Shown here in pieces: positions 12,501-23,807 of a DNA stretch of 64,000 nt. Origin of the DNA: Lingula anatina (taxonomy: Eukaryota > Brachiopoda > Lingulata > Lingulida > Lingulidae); NCBI RefSeq assembly GCF_001039355.2, contig NW_019774848.1, positions 448,273-512,272 on the forward strand. The letters run 5' to 3'. The translations under genes were made by a program, and so were the position numbers. The notes beneath the pieces were generated by a model. The model made no database searches. It saw only the letters and a program-made list of their open reading frames with translations, and had not been told where the DNA came from. Each line of letters starts with the position of its first letter. Within the stretch, counting starts at the first letter, position 1.

Positions 12501-15500
12501 TAGGGTTGCTGCCTAACTGTTTCCTTAATATTCTGAAGACCTGTATCTGCTCCACTGGTGTTGCTGCCTAACTGTTTCCTTAATATTTTGTAGACCTGTA
12601 TCTGGGGTTGCTGCCTGTTTCTTTAATATTCTGAAGACCTGTACCTGCTCCATGAGAGTTGTTGCCTAACTGTTTCCTAAATATTTTGTAGACCTGTACC
12701 TGCTCCACTGGCCTTACTGTCCACTTGCTGAGAAAGATCCAAAACATACGCTACACGAGTCGTGGAGAGCTCTGGAAGATCTTTACGATGAAGGTGAACA
12801 TTCTTTTAACAAAAGTATTTTATGTGATGAGTCCAGCTTATAGTACTATATTACTTTGTTTGAAGAAGATTATCAGTAAGATCATTCATTAAAATCATTG
12901 AATGTTCACAATGGATTCAACTTTTACATCTTAATGAAATACTAGACTATTTGTTTTATTATCATTATTATTATTTAGCGATGTTTTGGAAATTTGCAGT
13001 CAGTTCTTCAAATTAAAAAAAAAGAACTGGAATTATGCTAATAAACCATGTACTGAGGAATCTTTCAAAGCAGATTTTTCTTTATTTATCCAAAGGAAAG
13101 ATAAAAGCAATTGGCGTCAGCAACTTCCTAATTCCTCATCTTGAAGATTTGCTAGAAGAGTGTCGAATCCGCCCCATGGTGAACCAGGTGGAACATCACC
13201 CTTACAACAATGAAAAAGCTCTATTTCAGTTCTGTAAAGATAACAATATTCAGTATGAGGTATATAACACATTGAACAGTGAGAGAAAGATCTATTTCAG
13301 TTCTGTAAAGATAACAATATTCAGTATGAGGTATATAACACATTGAACAGTGAGAGAAAGATCTATTTCAGTTCTGTAAAGATAACAATATTCAGTACGA
13401 GGTATATAACACATTGAACAGTGAGAGAAAGCTCTAGTTCAGTTCTGTAAAGATAACAATATTCAGTATGAGGTATATAACACATTGAGCAGTGAGAGAA
13501 AGCTCTAGTTCAGTTCTGTAAAGATAACAATATTCAGTATGAGGTATATAACACATTGAACAGTGAGAGAAAGCTCTAGTTCAGTTCTGTAAAGATAACA
13601 ATATTCAATACGAGGTATATAACACATTCAACAGTGAGAGAAAGCTCTATCTCATTTCTGCAAAGATAACAGGTGCTGTATGTAATAAAAAAAACTCTAG
13701 TGGATAGAAATTGTCGTCTGTAGACAGTGTAAACACTATAAATGTAAAAACAAAATCAGGTATAAATTTAAGAACGAAATAATGCAAATGACACCTAGAA
13801 GACAAAGATTTATCTCTCATAGTGTGTTAGGTCGGATAATATCACAGATTCACTTATTTTCAGGGTTACTGCCCACTGGCCAAAGGTCGGATACTTAATG
13901 AGCCCATAGTTGTGGAGATAGCTCAGCAGCACAACAAAACACCTGCTCAGGTGTTAATCAGGTGGTCGTTGCAGGTAAGAGAACAACACACACAGGGAGG
14001 GGTTATAGAGCTAGGAGCTGATCCTGTGGTATCCAACTACGGAGTGTTAATTCTTGTATTCCTGTTCACTATGGCCTTACTCAGAACAGGGGACTAACTA
14101 GTCTGAGGGTCAAATATGGCGGATCCACTTGAATACTTCCCCATGGGATATCTATTCAGTGTCTATTAGTGGATTAGACGGCAAGCTTTGTAGTGGGTTG
14201 CCATATATGACCCTCGGACTAGTTAGTTCCCTAGTCTGAATGGGGCCTATGTTACATGTACAGGTTTAAGGCTAATTTCCAGTAGTATGCCTGGCTTGAG
14301 AGAGATGGTGGGTCTGAAGTGGCTTAACTTTTAAGAAAAAGATCTTTTATCTTAAAGGAAAGGGACAGCAAACACAAATGAGTCACCATAACACCCACAC
14401 AGCCTTCTGTCTCACCACACTCATGCTTGGACATCACTTCTTCCAGACTGCTGAGCTTATATTGTACAATGTTATGTTTGTAGAGTAAAAATGAAGATTT
14501 ACCAGAGAGAGATACACAGAGTTATCATGACAGTGATTTGATTCTTTTACAGGATGGAATAGTTACAATACCCAAATCTACAAAAGAATCCAGAGTACTG
14601 GAGAATTGTCAGGTATAGAGAAATGTTTTGTGTGCTTTGGTAAAACTTTTATATTTAGTTGTCATTACTGATACAATATAACAATGTACAGCTAGGTGCT
14701 TTCAGTAAAAGTTTTGCTTGCATTTGTTTATTTCTTAGTTGATATAACTGCTGAATAAAATTGTATGCTGTTTTTGTTGTTTTGATGTAACTGGTTATGG
14801 AGCTATTTTCCATTATTTTGAGTTAGTGCATCTTCTTTTATCAGCCTAAATACTATCATATACTTATTATGTTATATGCCATACTGTTTGTTTAGTTTAG
14901 TCCCAGGTCTTGAAACCAAATTACAGTTTGTGTTTTTGAGTGACAGGTTTGTGATTGCAATCACCAAGTTAATGACCACAATATAAACCACGAAGAACAA
15001 GTCTCCTCACCTTCCCATTTGGCATATTTAGACAGCAAGCGATCCACTTAAAGCTGTCCAAATGGTTCACAGTTTATATGGCAATCACAAATCTGTGTCT
15101 CAAAGTCACAAAGAGCAATAATTTGTTTTAGAGGCCTGTTAGGCCCCATTCAGAATGAGAAGATTTGAGTGCTAACTGGTTTAAATATGGCGGACCTACA
15201 TGAAAGGAAGACCGCTTAATCCTGTAATGGTCTCATGGCCTCTCACACCTCCCCACGCGTCGTCCCTGCAGGGGCAGGGTAATTAAATCTCGACTCCATT
15301 TGACCAGACACGAGGCATGTGAGAGGCGGAAAAACTATAACAGGATTAAGCAGTCTTCCTTTCAAGTAGGGTCCTCCATATTTGAGCCTTGGACCAGTTG
15401 ATACTCAGATCTTCTCATTCTGAATGGTCCCTTAGAGTCCCATTCTCTCAGTAGTCTCCTTCTTGTAATGTCAGGTGTTTGACTTCACCCTCTCTGACAG

Positions 15501-16267
15501 TCAGATGACCACTCTGCATGGACTCCACACAGGTTTGCATGCATCGTGGGATCCATACAGACCACAAGACTTTATGACGCACATCGCACAAATGTGGGAC
15601 TAGCAAAGGTGACACTGTTAGGCTGGCTTTAGATTTATCCTCAAAAAATGGCATGTTATAACTTGATTACATTAAATGTTTGGTTTTTTATTTGTCTAGT
15701 ATGATTTGTTTTCTGTTTTTATATTGTTTCTAAAAATAGTCTGAATATATCATTCTCTTCCTCCTATGATCCCACTAACACAGATACAAAAACAAAACCT
15801 CTCTCTGTCACAGTCTGCAGTTGTGGAGGGAAAGGAACTTGGATTAATTTACGTCAGCCAACTCGTACTTTGATGTCTGGGCCACTTAATTATCATTTTT
15901 ATGATCTTTGTGTATCTTAGCATGTGACTACATAAATGCTTAATGACACTAAAAACCTTGTCACTGTCAATGAATCAGGCTAATACATTCTGTGCTTAAG
16001 TGTTTCTTGTTTTTATCTTTTAAGATAAAAAATATTTAGAAATAAGAAATTTTGTCTTCCTGCTTTGGAAAGAATTGATTTATTTTTCAGGTATTTGATT
16101 TTAATCTAGACAGTGTTGCCATGGCAATCCTCGATAATCTTCACTGTGGTCTGAAGATGATTCCCCAAGTCTCCACCTCGAGGTCATATCTCTGCAGACA
16201 TATTTGGGAGGAGGACATCGGCAACACTAGGACTGATTTCAGACAATGTCATTGTGTTATTAAGTAG
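9599..16267 (+). CDS. aldo-keto reductase, complete 8-exon copy
   Basis: An NADPH-dependent carbonyl reductase of the (beta/alpha)8 AKR family, presumably cytosolic; the substrate cannot be told. Exons: 9599-9662, 10346-10470, 11978-12101, 12692-12793, 13096-13259, 13864-13974, 14553-14612, 16091-16267, all GT-AG with matching phase, 308 aa. The start is the first ATG after an in-frame TGA. Exon 1 ends LHMPIFGLG, the usual first strand. The catalytic Asp and Tyr are in HIDTAERYGTE (exon 2), Lys in TSKLW (exon 3) and His in YLLHWP (exon 4). IGVSNF, NQVEHHPY, YCPLAKGR and IPKST are family cofactor and barrel motifs. The tail after SRSYL is a Cys/His-containing extension ending HCVIK, which I do not recognise from the family. 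Exons 2, 4 and 5 carry tandem duplications at their edges. Confidence 0.93.
9850..10023. mobile_element. palindromic MITE, copy 2 (CTGGGGTAGCGCTA ends)
   Basis: A 174-bp relative of the element at 8460-8632 with the same left end and a slightly changed right end. The bases ATACA directly flank both sides, a probable 5-bp target duplication. It lies in intron 1 of the aldo-keto reductase. Confidence 0.8.
10402..10553 (+). repeat. partial duplication of aldo-keto reductase exon 2 end
   Basis: The last part of exon 2 (from AGACATATTGATAC through CTATCAAGGT) is repeated about 85 bp downstream, at about 10494-10553, with its own possible donor (CAAG before GTTTTG). It is followed by a G homopolymer of about 12 bases. 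Only the first copy is joined to a full exon. Confidence 0.8.
12270..12712 (+). repeat. minisatellite over the exon 4 acceptor of the aldo-keto reductase
   Basis: About seven to eight units of roughly 55 bp. Each contains TTGCTGCCTAACTGTTTCCT, a TTTTGTAG or TTCTGAAG acceptor-like end, and the first codons of exon 4 (GACCTGTAYCTGCTCCACTGG, reading DLYLLHW with the catalytic His). Only the last unit continues into the rest of the exon at 12692. Confidence 0.85.
13190..13660 (+). repeat. minisatellite over the exon 5 donor of the aldo-keto reductase
   Basis: About six units of 70-72 bp. Each repeats the end of exon 5 (CTATTTCAGTTCTGTAAAGA through CAGTATGAG) plus the start of the intron (GTATATAACACATTGAACAG). 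The first donor, at 13260, ends a full-length exon. Confidence 0.85.
14073..14247. mobile_element. MITE with GGCCYYAYTCAGA ends
   Basis: Inverted ends (GGCCTTACTCAGAACAGGG at left; the complement of GGCCCCATTCAGACTAGGG at right) enclose inner inverted blocks ACTAGTC and GGGTCAWATATGGC. Relatives are at 19988-20162, 51870-52030 and 61661-61836. Confidence 0.7.
15142..15431. mobile_element. MITE with CCATTCAGAATGAGAAGAT ends
   Basis: A 290-bp inverted-repeat element. The left end CCATTCAGAATGAGAAGAT is complementary to the right end. The inner part contains CTCCCCACGCGTCGTCC, also found as a hairpin at 63031-63110. It lies in the last intron of the reductase and is duplicated with the gene at 21053-21355. 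Confidence 0.7.
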
Positions 16268-16845
16268 ACTNGAATATTCTTTTACTGTTTATCTTAATGC
16301 ACCGTGAAAATTGTTTGGCCACATAACATATTGAAGGAAAGAGCTTTTCTAAACGCTTTTATGCATATCAGGTGGGGGACTAATTGAAAATAAGTTCCAC
16401 AAGACTATGGAATTTTTTCCACTGTTCAGGAAGATTAGACGCACTCCAGTCCATGGAAGGTGTTGGAATACCAGTGAGTTCCATGCTAACAGTTAACACA
16501 ATGTTAAAACTGCCATGGATCGTCACTGTTGCCTATGTCTGGCAACCACTTCTGACACCATGTAATAAGATGGCTCTTTACTGAGTCCAACGTGCCGGAC
16601 TCTGTTCAGGAGAGAGACAACAACAATGCGTCTGACTTCTACGAAAGTTTATTATGAAGTGATAGGCTTGTATATACATGTACATTAAAAAGTATGAGGA
16701 ACACCTGTTTACTTTAACAATGGCTGAGAACTGTCATCAAGTGTAATCTGTAGGTGACCAAGGGTCATTCAAAGAATGCCACTAATGGAAGCTTGTGAAC
16801 TCTGATGACATTTACCAAAAACAAGAAGATAATGTTACACACTGT
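16268..16845. other. junction between the two reductase copies, with 1-N gap at 16271
   Basis: It follows the stop codon of copy A after four bases. The N hides an unknown length. The 575 bp beyond it show no exon 1 or exon 2 of the reductase and no other gene that I can recognise. Confidence 0.6.
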
Positions 16846-18160
16846 AAATCAAAAGTTTCTATGGCATTTTTAAGTTGTGTTGTTTTTCAGAAAAGACACC
16901 TCCTGACAGTTTGTAATCGCTCTCTACTAAACTAGATAGAAAAAAATATATAAAGATCAATATAATAGATATACTTCACAACCTACAATTAATACCACAC
17001 CATTTTTAATTTTTTCCTGATGAGAAAATCAATGCTTTTGCTTTTTTTTCTTTTTTGTGGAGGATGAGAGGCATACCGTATGCAATCTCTAATCTCTTAA
17101 ATTGGATAGCACAGTTTTCTTTTTCATTCAATTCAAAGCATGTTTTATCAGCTTGTAGGTGAGCTGACAAGGTTGGTAATATATTGGGTACATGCCAGCC
17201 TGTAGACATATCCATACAATGCAAAGTACTGTAATTGAATGGTTTTATTTTCTACAATTATGGGAAATGAAAAGCACAGTAATAACTTGATAAACCAAAC
17301 ATGCCACACCCATCCATAGATGAGTATCTTGATGGAATGCGCGTACAGTTTCCATGAACAATAACATTAAGGTTAAATGTCTGAGATAGGTGTTGTGATT
17401 TAGATTTGTGTCTGCCACAATGTCGATACTCAGTGTAAATGTGAAGTCACACATACATAGTATGGAACATGTTGTGCCATGGCTCCTGTCTAGACGACAT
17501 GTTCTGTATTAAGTTTGCTACATTACAAAGAGTAACACTCCAAGGACACAGATAGAGGTGTCTGAGAAAGAAATAGATCTAATTGTAATACATGCAATCT
17601 TTGCAAACTTGGTACAAACTCCATAAAGTTTGGACCACCTGACTCAGAGCCATGCTCTTTACTAATGACTTCACATTGATTACTGACAATCCTTTGACAA
17701 CGTTGACATAACATTCGGGCATTAAAAAACAGTCCCCGATTCAAACTAGTCCATCTATACCAGTCTGCGCTAAAACATTTTAGTCTGTTGGTGCCTTTAA
17801 TTAATTTTTTAGGATTGTAATAAAATATGTTTAAGGCATCATTGCAGTGATATAATGGAGACATATTGTTTGGCCCACTAGTTATTCTTTATAGTGTCAG
17901 ACTTTATAGTAATAATTATAGTGCCTTGTATGACTAAAACAACCACTGACTTTGAATGGCATGGTTCCAGTTATGGGCATATATAGGTTGCACCCTAGTG
18001 TTAATCCATATGCTAAAAAATCTTCCTACCTTGGTGTTCTCTGTTGACATATCTTATGTTTGATTTCTTAATTGACGTATCTAAACATAAACTTTGAAAA
18101 AAAATATATTTAATTAATGTCAGATTTAAATTAACAAACAGACTTCTTTCATTTTTTAAG

Positions 18161-21100
18161 GAGAGTGGTATTCATAGAGAAGATATATTTCTGACATCCA
18201 AGCTGTGGCCAGCTCATTACGGCTATGAGAAGACCAAAGCTGCCTTTCACAACTCGCTTCAGAAAATGCAGACAGATTATCTGGGTAAGTGATGGATTAA
18301 ACAAACTCAGCATCACATTAATGATAAGTTATTTAATCTAACCAGATATTTCCACAGATAATGCTGTTTAATCTGTTAAGTAAAGAAAATGTTTACTAAA
18401 GAGAGGTTAAATCTGTCATTCTAAATTTATGCATCATGTTTTTTACACTGTACCTGATCCACAGGAGTTACTGCCTAACTGTTTCCTTTGTATTCTGTAG
18501 ACTTGTACCTGCTTAACTGGAGATACTGCCGAACTGTTTCTTATATCTATTCTGTAGACCTACTCCTCTTCCACAAGAGTAACTGCCTAACTGTTTCCTA
18601 TGTATTCGATCTGTAGACCTGCACCTGCTCCACTGGAGTTGCTGTCTAACTGTTTCCTTAATATTTTGTAGACCTGTACCTGCTCTACTGGAATTGTTTC
18701 CTTAATATTTTGTAGACCTGTGTCTGCTGCACTGGGGTTGCTGCCTAACTGTTTCCTTAATATTTTGTAGACCTGCACCTGCTCCATGAGAGTTGCTGCC
18801 TAACTGTTTCCTTAATATTTTGTAGACCTGCACCTGCTCCATGAGAGTTGCTGCCTAACTGTTTCCTTAATATTTTGTAGACCTGTACCTGCTCCACTGG
18901 CCTTACTGTCCACTTGCTGAGAAAGATCCAAAACATACACTACACGAGTCCTGGAGAGCTCTGGAAGATCTTTACGATGAAGGTGAACATTCTTTTAACC
19001 AAAGTATTTTATGTGAAAAGTCCAGCTTATAGTACTATATTACCTTGTTTTAAGAAGATTATCAGTAAGATCATTCATTAAAATCATTGAATGTTCACAA
19101 TGGATTCAACTTTTACGTCTTAATGAAATACTAGACTATTTGTTTTATTATCATTATTATTATTATTTAGCGATGTTTTGGAAATTTGCAGTCAGTTCTT
19201 CAAATTAAAAAAAAAATTAAAGAATTGGAATTATGCTAATAAACCATGTACAGGAATCTTTCAAATCAGGAGATTTTTCTTTATTTATCCAAAGGAAAGA
19301 TAAAAGCAATTGGTGTCAGCAACTTCCTCATTCCTCATCTTGAAGATTTGCTAGAAGAGTGTCGAATCCGCCCCATGGTGAACCAGGTGGAACATCACCC
19401 TTACAACAACGAGAAAGATCTATTTCAGTTCTGTAAAGATAACAATATTCAATACGAGGTATATAACACATTGAACAGTGAGAGAAAGCTCTAGTTCAGT
19501 TCTGTAAAGATAACAATATTCAATACGAGGTATATAACACATTGAACAGTGGGAGAAAGCTCTATCTCATTTCTGCAAAGATAACAGGTGCTGTATGTAA
19601 TAAAAAAAATTCTAGTGGATAGAAATTGTCGTCTGTAGCCAGTGTAAACGCTATAAATGTAAAAACAAAATGAGGTATAAATTTAAGAACAAAATAATGC
19701 AAATGACACATAGAAGACAAAGATTTACCTCTCACAGTGTGTTAGGTCGGATAATATCACAGAGTCACTTATTTTCAGGGTTACTGCCCACTGGCCAAAG
19801 GTCGGATACTTAATGAGCCCATAGTTGTGGAGATAGCTCAGCAGCACAACAAAACACCTGCTCAGGTGTTAATCAGGTGGTCATTGCAGGTAAGAGATCA
19901 ACACACACAGGGAGGTGTTATAGAGCTAGGAGCTGATCCTGTGGTATCCAACTACAGAGTGTTAATTCCTGTATTCCTGTTCACTATGGCCTTATTCAGA
20001 ACAGGGGACTAACTAGTCTGAGGGTCAAATATGCCCAGCCCACTTGAATACTTCCCCATGGGATATCTATTCAGTGTCTGTTAGTGGATTAGACAGCAAG
20101 CTTTGTAGTGGGTCGCCATAATTGTCCCTTGGACTTGTTAGTCCCCTTGTCTGAATGGGGCCTATGTTACATGTACAGGTTTAAGGCTAATTTCCAGTAG
20201 TGTGCCTGGCTTGAGAGAGATGGTGGGTGTGAAGTGGCTTATCTTTTAAGAAAAAAAATTTTATCTTAAAGGGACAACAAACGCAAACGAGTCACCATAA
20301 CACTCACAGAGCCTTCTGTCTCACCACACTCATGCTTGAACATCACTTCTTCCAGACTGCTGAGCTTATATTGTACAATGTTATGTTTGTAAAATAAAAA
20401 TTAAGATTTGCCAGAGATATAACCAGAGTTATCATGAAAATGATTTAATTCTTTTACAGGATGGAATAGTTACAATACCCAAATCTACAAAAGAATCCAG
20501 AGTACTGGAGAATTGTCAGGTATAGAGAAATGTTTTGTGTGCTTTGGTTAAACTTTTATATTTAGTTGTCATTACTGATACAATGTAACAATGTACTGTA
20601 CAGCTAGGTGCTTTCAGTAAAAGTTTTGCTTGCATTTGTTTATTTCTTAGTTGATATAACTGCTGAATAAAATTGTATGCTGTTTTTGTTGTTTTTATGT
20701 AACTGGTTATGGAGCTATTTTCCATTATTTTGAGTTAGTGCATCTTCTTTTATCAGCCTAAACACTATCATATACTTATTATGTTATATGCCATACTGTT
20801 AGTTTAGTTCAGTCCCAGGTCTTGAAACCAAATTACAGTTTGTGTCTTTGGGTGACAGGTTTGTGATTGCAATCACCAAGTTAATGACCACAAAATAAAC
20901 CACGAAGAACAAGTCTCCTCACCTTCCCATTTGGCATATTTAGACAGCAAGCGATCCACTTAAAGCTGTCCAAATGGTTCACAGTTTATATGGTGATCAC
21001 AAATCTGTGTCTCAAAGTCACAAAGAGCAATAATTTGCTTTAGAGGCCTGTTAAACCCCATTCAGAATGAGAAGATCTGAGTGCTAACTGGTCCATGGTT

Positions 21101-22171
21101 AAAATATGGCAGACCTACATGAAAGGAGGATGGCTTAATCCTGTAATGGTCTTTTGGCCTCACACATCTCCCCACGTGTTGTCCCTGCTGGGGCAGGGTA
21201 ATTAAATCTCGACTCCATTTGACCAGACACTTGGGGAGGCATGTGAGAGGCAGACAAACTAAAACAGGATTAAGCGGTCTTCCTTTCATGTAGGGTCCTC
21301 CATATTTGAGACTTGGACCAGTTGATACTCGGATCTTCTCATTCTGAATGGTCCCTTAGAGTCCCATTCTCTCAGTAGTCTCCATCTTGTAATGTCAGGT
21401 GTTTGACTTCACCCTCTCTGACAGTCAGATGACCACCCTGCATGGCCTCCACACAGGTTTACATGCATCGTGGGATCCATACAGACCACAAGACTTTATG
21501 ACCCACATTGCACAAATGTGGGACTAGACAAGGTGACACTCTTAGACTGGCTTTAGATATATCCTCAAAAAATGGCATGTTATAACTTGATTACATTTAA
21601 TGTTTGTTTTTTATTTGTCTAGTATGATTTGTTTTCTGTTTTAATATTGTTTCTAAAAATATTCTGAATATATCATTCTCTTCTTCCTATGATCCCACTA
21701 ACACAGATACATAAACAAAACCTTTCTCTGTCACAGTCTACAGTTGTGGAGGGAAAGGAACTAATTAATTTACATCAGCTAACTCCTACTTTGTCTGGAC
21801 CACTTAATTATCACTTTTATGATCTGTTTGTATCTTAGCATGTGACTACATAAGTGCTTAATGACACAAAAACCTTGTCAATACACTTGTATTTTGATGA
21901 ATCAGACTAATACATTCTGTGCTTGAGTGTTTCTTGTTTTTATCTTAAAAAGTTTGTCTTCCTGCTTTGGAAACAATTGTTGATTATTTTTCAGGTGTTT
22001 GACTTTAATCTAGATAGTGTTGCCATGGCAATCCTCGATAATCTTCACTGTGGTCTGAAGATGATTCCCCAAGTCTCCTCCTCAAGGTCATATCTCTGCA
22101 GACATATTGGGGAGGAGGACATCGGCAACACTAGGACTGATTTCAGACAATGTCATTGTGTTATTAAGTAG
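18161..22171 (+). CDS. aldo-keto reductase copy B, exons 3-8 only
   Basis: Exons 18161-18284, 18881-18982, 19295-19458, 19779-19889, 20460-20519 and 21995-22171 are all open with intact splice sites. They differ from copy A at few codons (for example KAL to KDL in exon 5, and HIW to HIG near the C-terminus). Exons 1-2, which encode the first barrel strand and the catalytic Asp and Tyr (DTAERYGTE), are not found upstream, so alone this cannot make an active enzyme. It could be a dying partial copy, a gene whose first exons fall in the gap at 16271, or an alternative 3' cassette, since exon 2 of copy A ends in the phase (0) that exon 3 of copy B needs. The lack of any stop or frameshift argues for youth or use. 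Confidence 0.75.
18460..18902 (+). repeat. minisatellite over exon 4 acceptor, copy B
   Basis: The counterpart of 12270-12712, with units of about 55 bp containing TTTTGTAG, ACCTGYACCTGCTCC and CTGCCTAACTGTTTCCT. Unit order and number differ from copy A, so the array has changed since the gene duplicated. Confidence 0.8.
19400..19575 (+). repeat. minisatellite over exon 5 donor, copy B
   Basis: About two and a half units of the 70-bp repeat seen in copy A at 13190-13660, including two GTATATAAC donors after TACGAG. Confidence 0.8.
19988..20162. mobile_element. MITE with GGCCYYAYTCAGA ends, copy B
   Basis: Orthologous position to the element at 14073-14247, carried along by the tandem duplication. 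Confidence 0.65.
21053..21355. mobile_element. MITE with CCATTCAGAATGAGAAGAT ends, copy B
   Basis: Orthologous position to 15142-15431, carried along by the tandem duplication, with a few indels. Confidence 0.65.
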
Positions 22172-22630
22172 ACTTATACTTTAGGATTTATTATTTACTT
22201 CAGTGGAATTATTTCCAAAGGACCAAATTGAATCCACATTGCAATGTTATTCCAGTGGTGCTTCCCCATATTTAATGTGATAAACAATATGGTTTATAAC
22301 ATGGTATTGATCACGGGTAATTGACAATCAAAACATTGCCATTGATGCAGTAAAATTGGTAAAAAATAAACTTAACAAATTCGCCTATTTCCAGTTTCTT
22401 AATAGCAACTTTAGATTTATTCACCATTTATTTGGAGAGTATTGCAATGAAGCTGGAGGCAAACAGTATTGAGATCCATTTTAGGTAAAACTATCATTTT
22501 GAACGAATTTTATGTATGTATATTTACATAATTTTAAAGCAATTAAATATATATTTGATTTCCTTTTTGATTTCCTTTTAGTGTGAAAGCGACTGTTGGA
22601 GTTAGTTAACTCTGACAGTGGTGAAACATC

Positions 22631-23807
22631 TTTATTGATATACTGTAAACTATAAGACTATAAAATATTTTAAGAACTTTGTTTCAGCAGTGTTTTATAG
22701 ACAGATGTATAAAAGTTAATAATACAGTCAGGAATCAAAAGCAAAAAAATATGAATATACAAATGCCAACATTCCCACATTGTGACAACCGTTATAAGTT
22801 GTAAAACACTTCAATTTCTGCCATTTAACAGCTCCAGATCTTTCTTCAAACAGTCAATTCTCACTTTTGATATAATCAGTAAAAAGTCCTGTGGTAGGAA
22901 ATGTAACACTATATGATGTATTATTGCTAAAATTGTCTACTTATATAGATTACTTATAAGTATGATGTGATTTCACAATATTGAATAAATGTTGACCCAA
23001 TAAATATACTTACATGTAGCAAATCAAACATATTAGAATATTTCACAGATAGGTAGTCATTGCAAGCCCTTGGGTTTGGCATGATCAAAGAAAAATAATC
23101 AAGGTTTTTTTTCAACTGACAGATTATTCTCAAAACATAGCCAGGGGTAAATCAATATCAACCTGAACCTTTAATCTCCCCACATAGTAAATATAATAGA
23201 TACAAATATAGTGCATTACTAAAAAGATGTGTATCAAAAAGGTATATAAATATATTGCAAAGTCACGTGTGTTACCCTGAACCTAGTGGTTACCTTTCAC
23301 TTTTCAACTTAATATGAAAGTTACTGATCATCCATTAGCAAATCTTTGCTCCTTTCAGACCGATCACATCATTTGGGCAAATCGTTTTCTAACATGATCA
23401 ATGGTGCCTAAGTCTAGAAGTAATTCACAAAAGAAATGCCTGCTGATGTGGCTCAATATGATCTCACGCAACAAAGGTTTCTGAACACTTTCAGGCAGGT
23501 CTTAATAAATGATCCAAATAGAAGGTTTATGAAAATAGCTTGTTATTCATCAAACACGCTCCTTTCTAAAATAAGGTAAAAAAATTGGATTCAAACACTT
23601 TGTGGTCCTTTATCTACTACAATATTTTATCTCAATGTGTGATCCACAACATGGACCTAGATGATGTTAAAAATTTGGCTCATCTCTATGGTTAGTTAGT
23701 CAAATATCACATCAGAGGCACTTGTAAAACTTGAGATTTTCCTTGCTACAATCATTTCCCCAGCCCAGCTCCATGTCATAGTATGGTGACGTTGACCTCT
23801 GGTCAGT
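22631..23807 (-). other. probable 3' UTR of the FRRS1-like gene
   Basis: The FRRS1-like stop codon is at 23808-23810. Going down the minus strand, a canonical AATAAA lies at 22631-22636 (read as TTTATT on the plus strand). No other ORF of note lies between. The reductase copy B ends at 22171, so the two genes converge. Confidence 0.5.

Larger units (their letters stand above)
16846..22175 (+). repeat. recent tandem duplication of the aldo-keto reductase 3' region
   Basis: About 5.3-5.6 kb matches 10655-16270 closely, in introns as well as exons, so the duplication is young. Differences are scattered substitutions, small indels and different unit numbers in the two minisatellites (exon 5 array: about six units in A, two in B). 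Confidence 0.9.
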
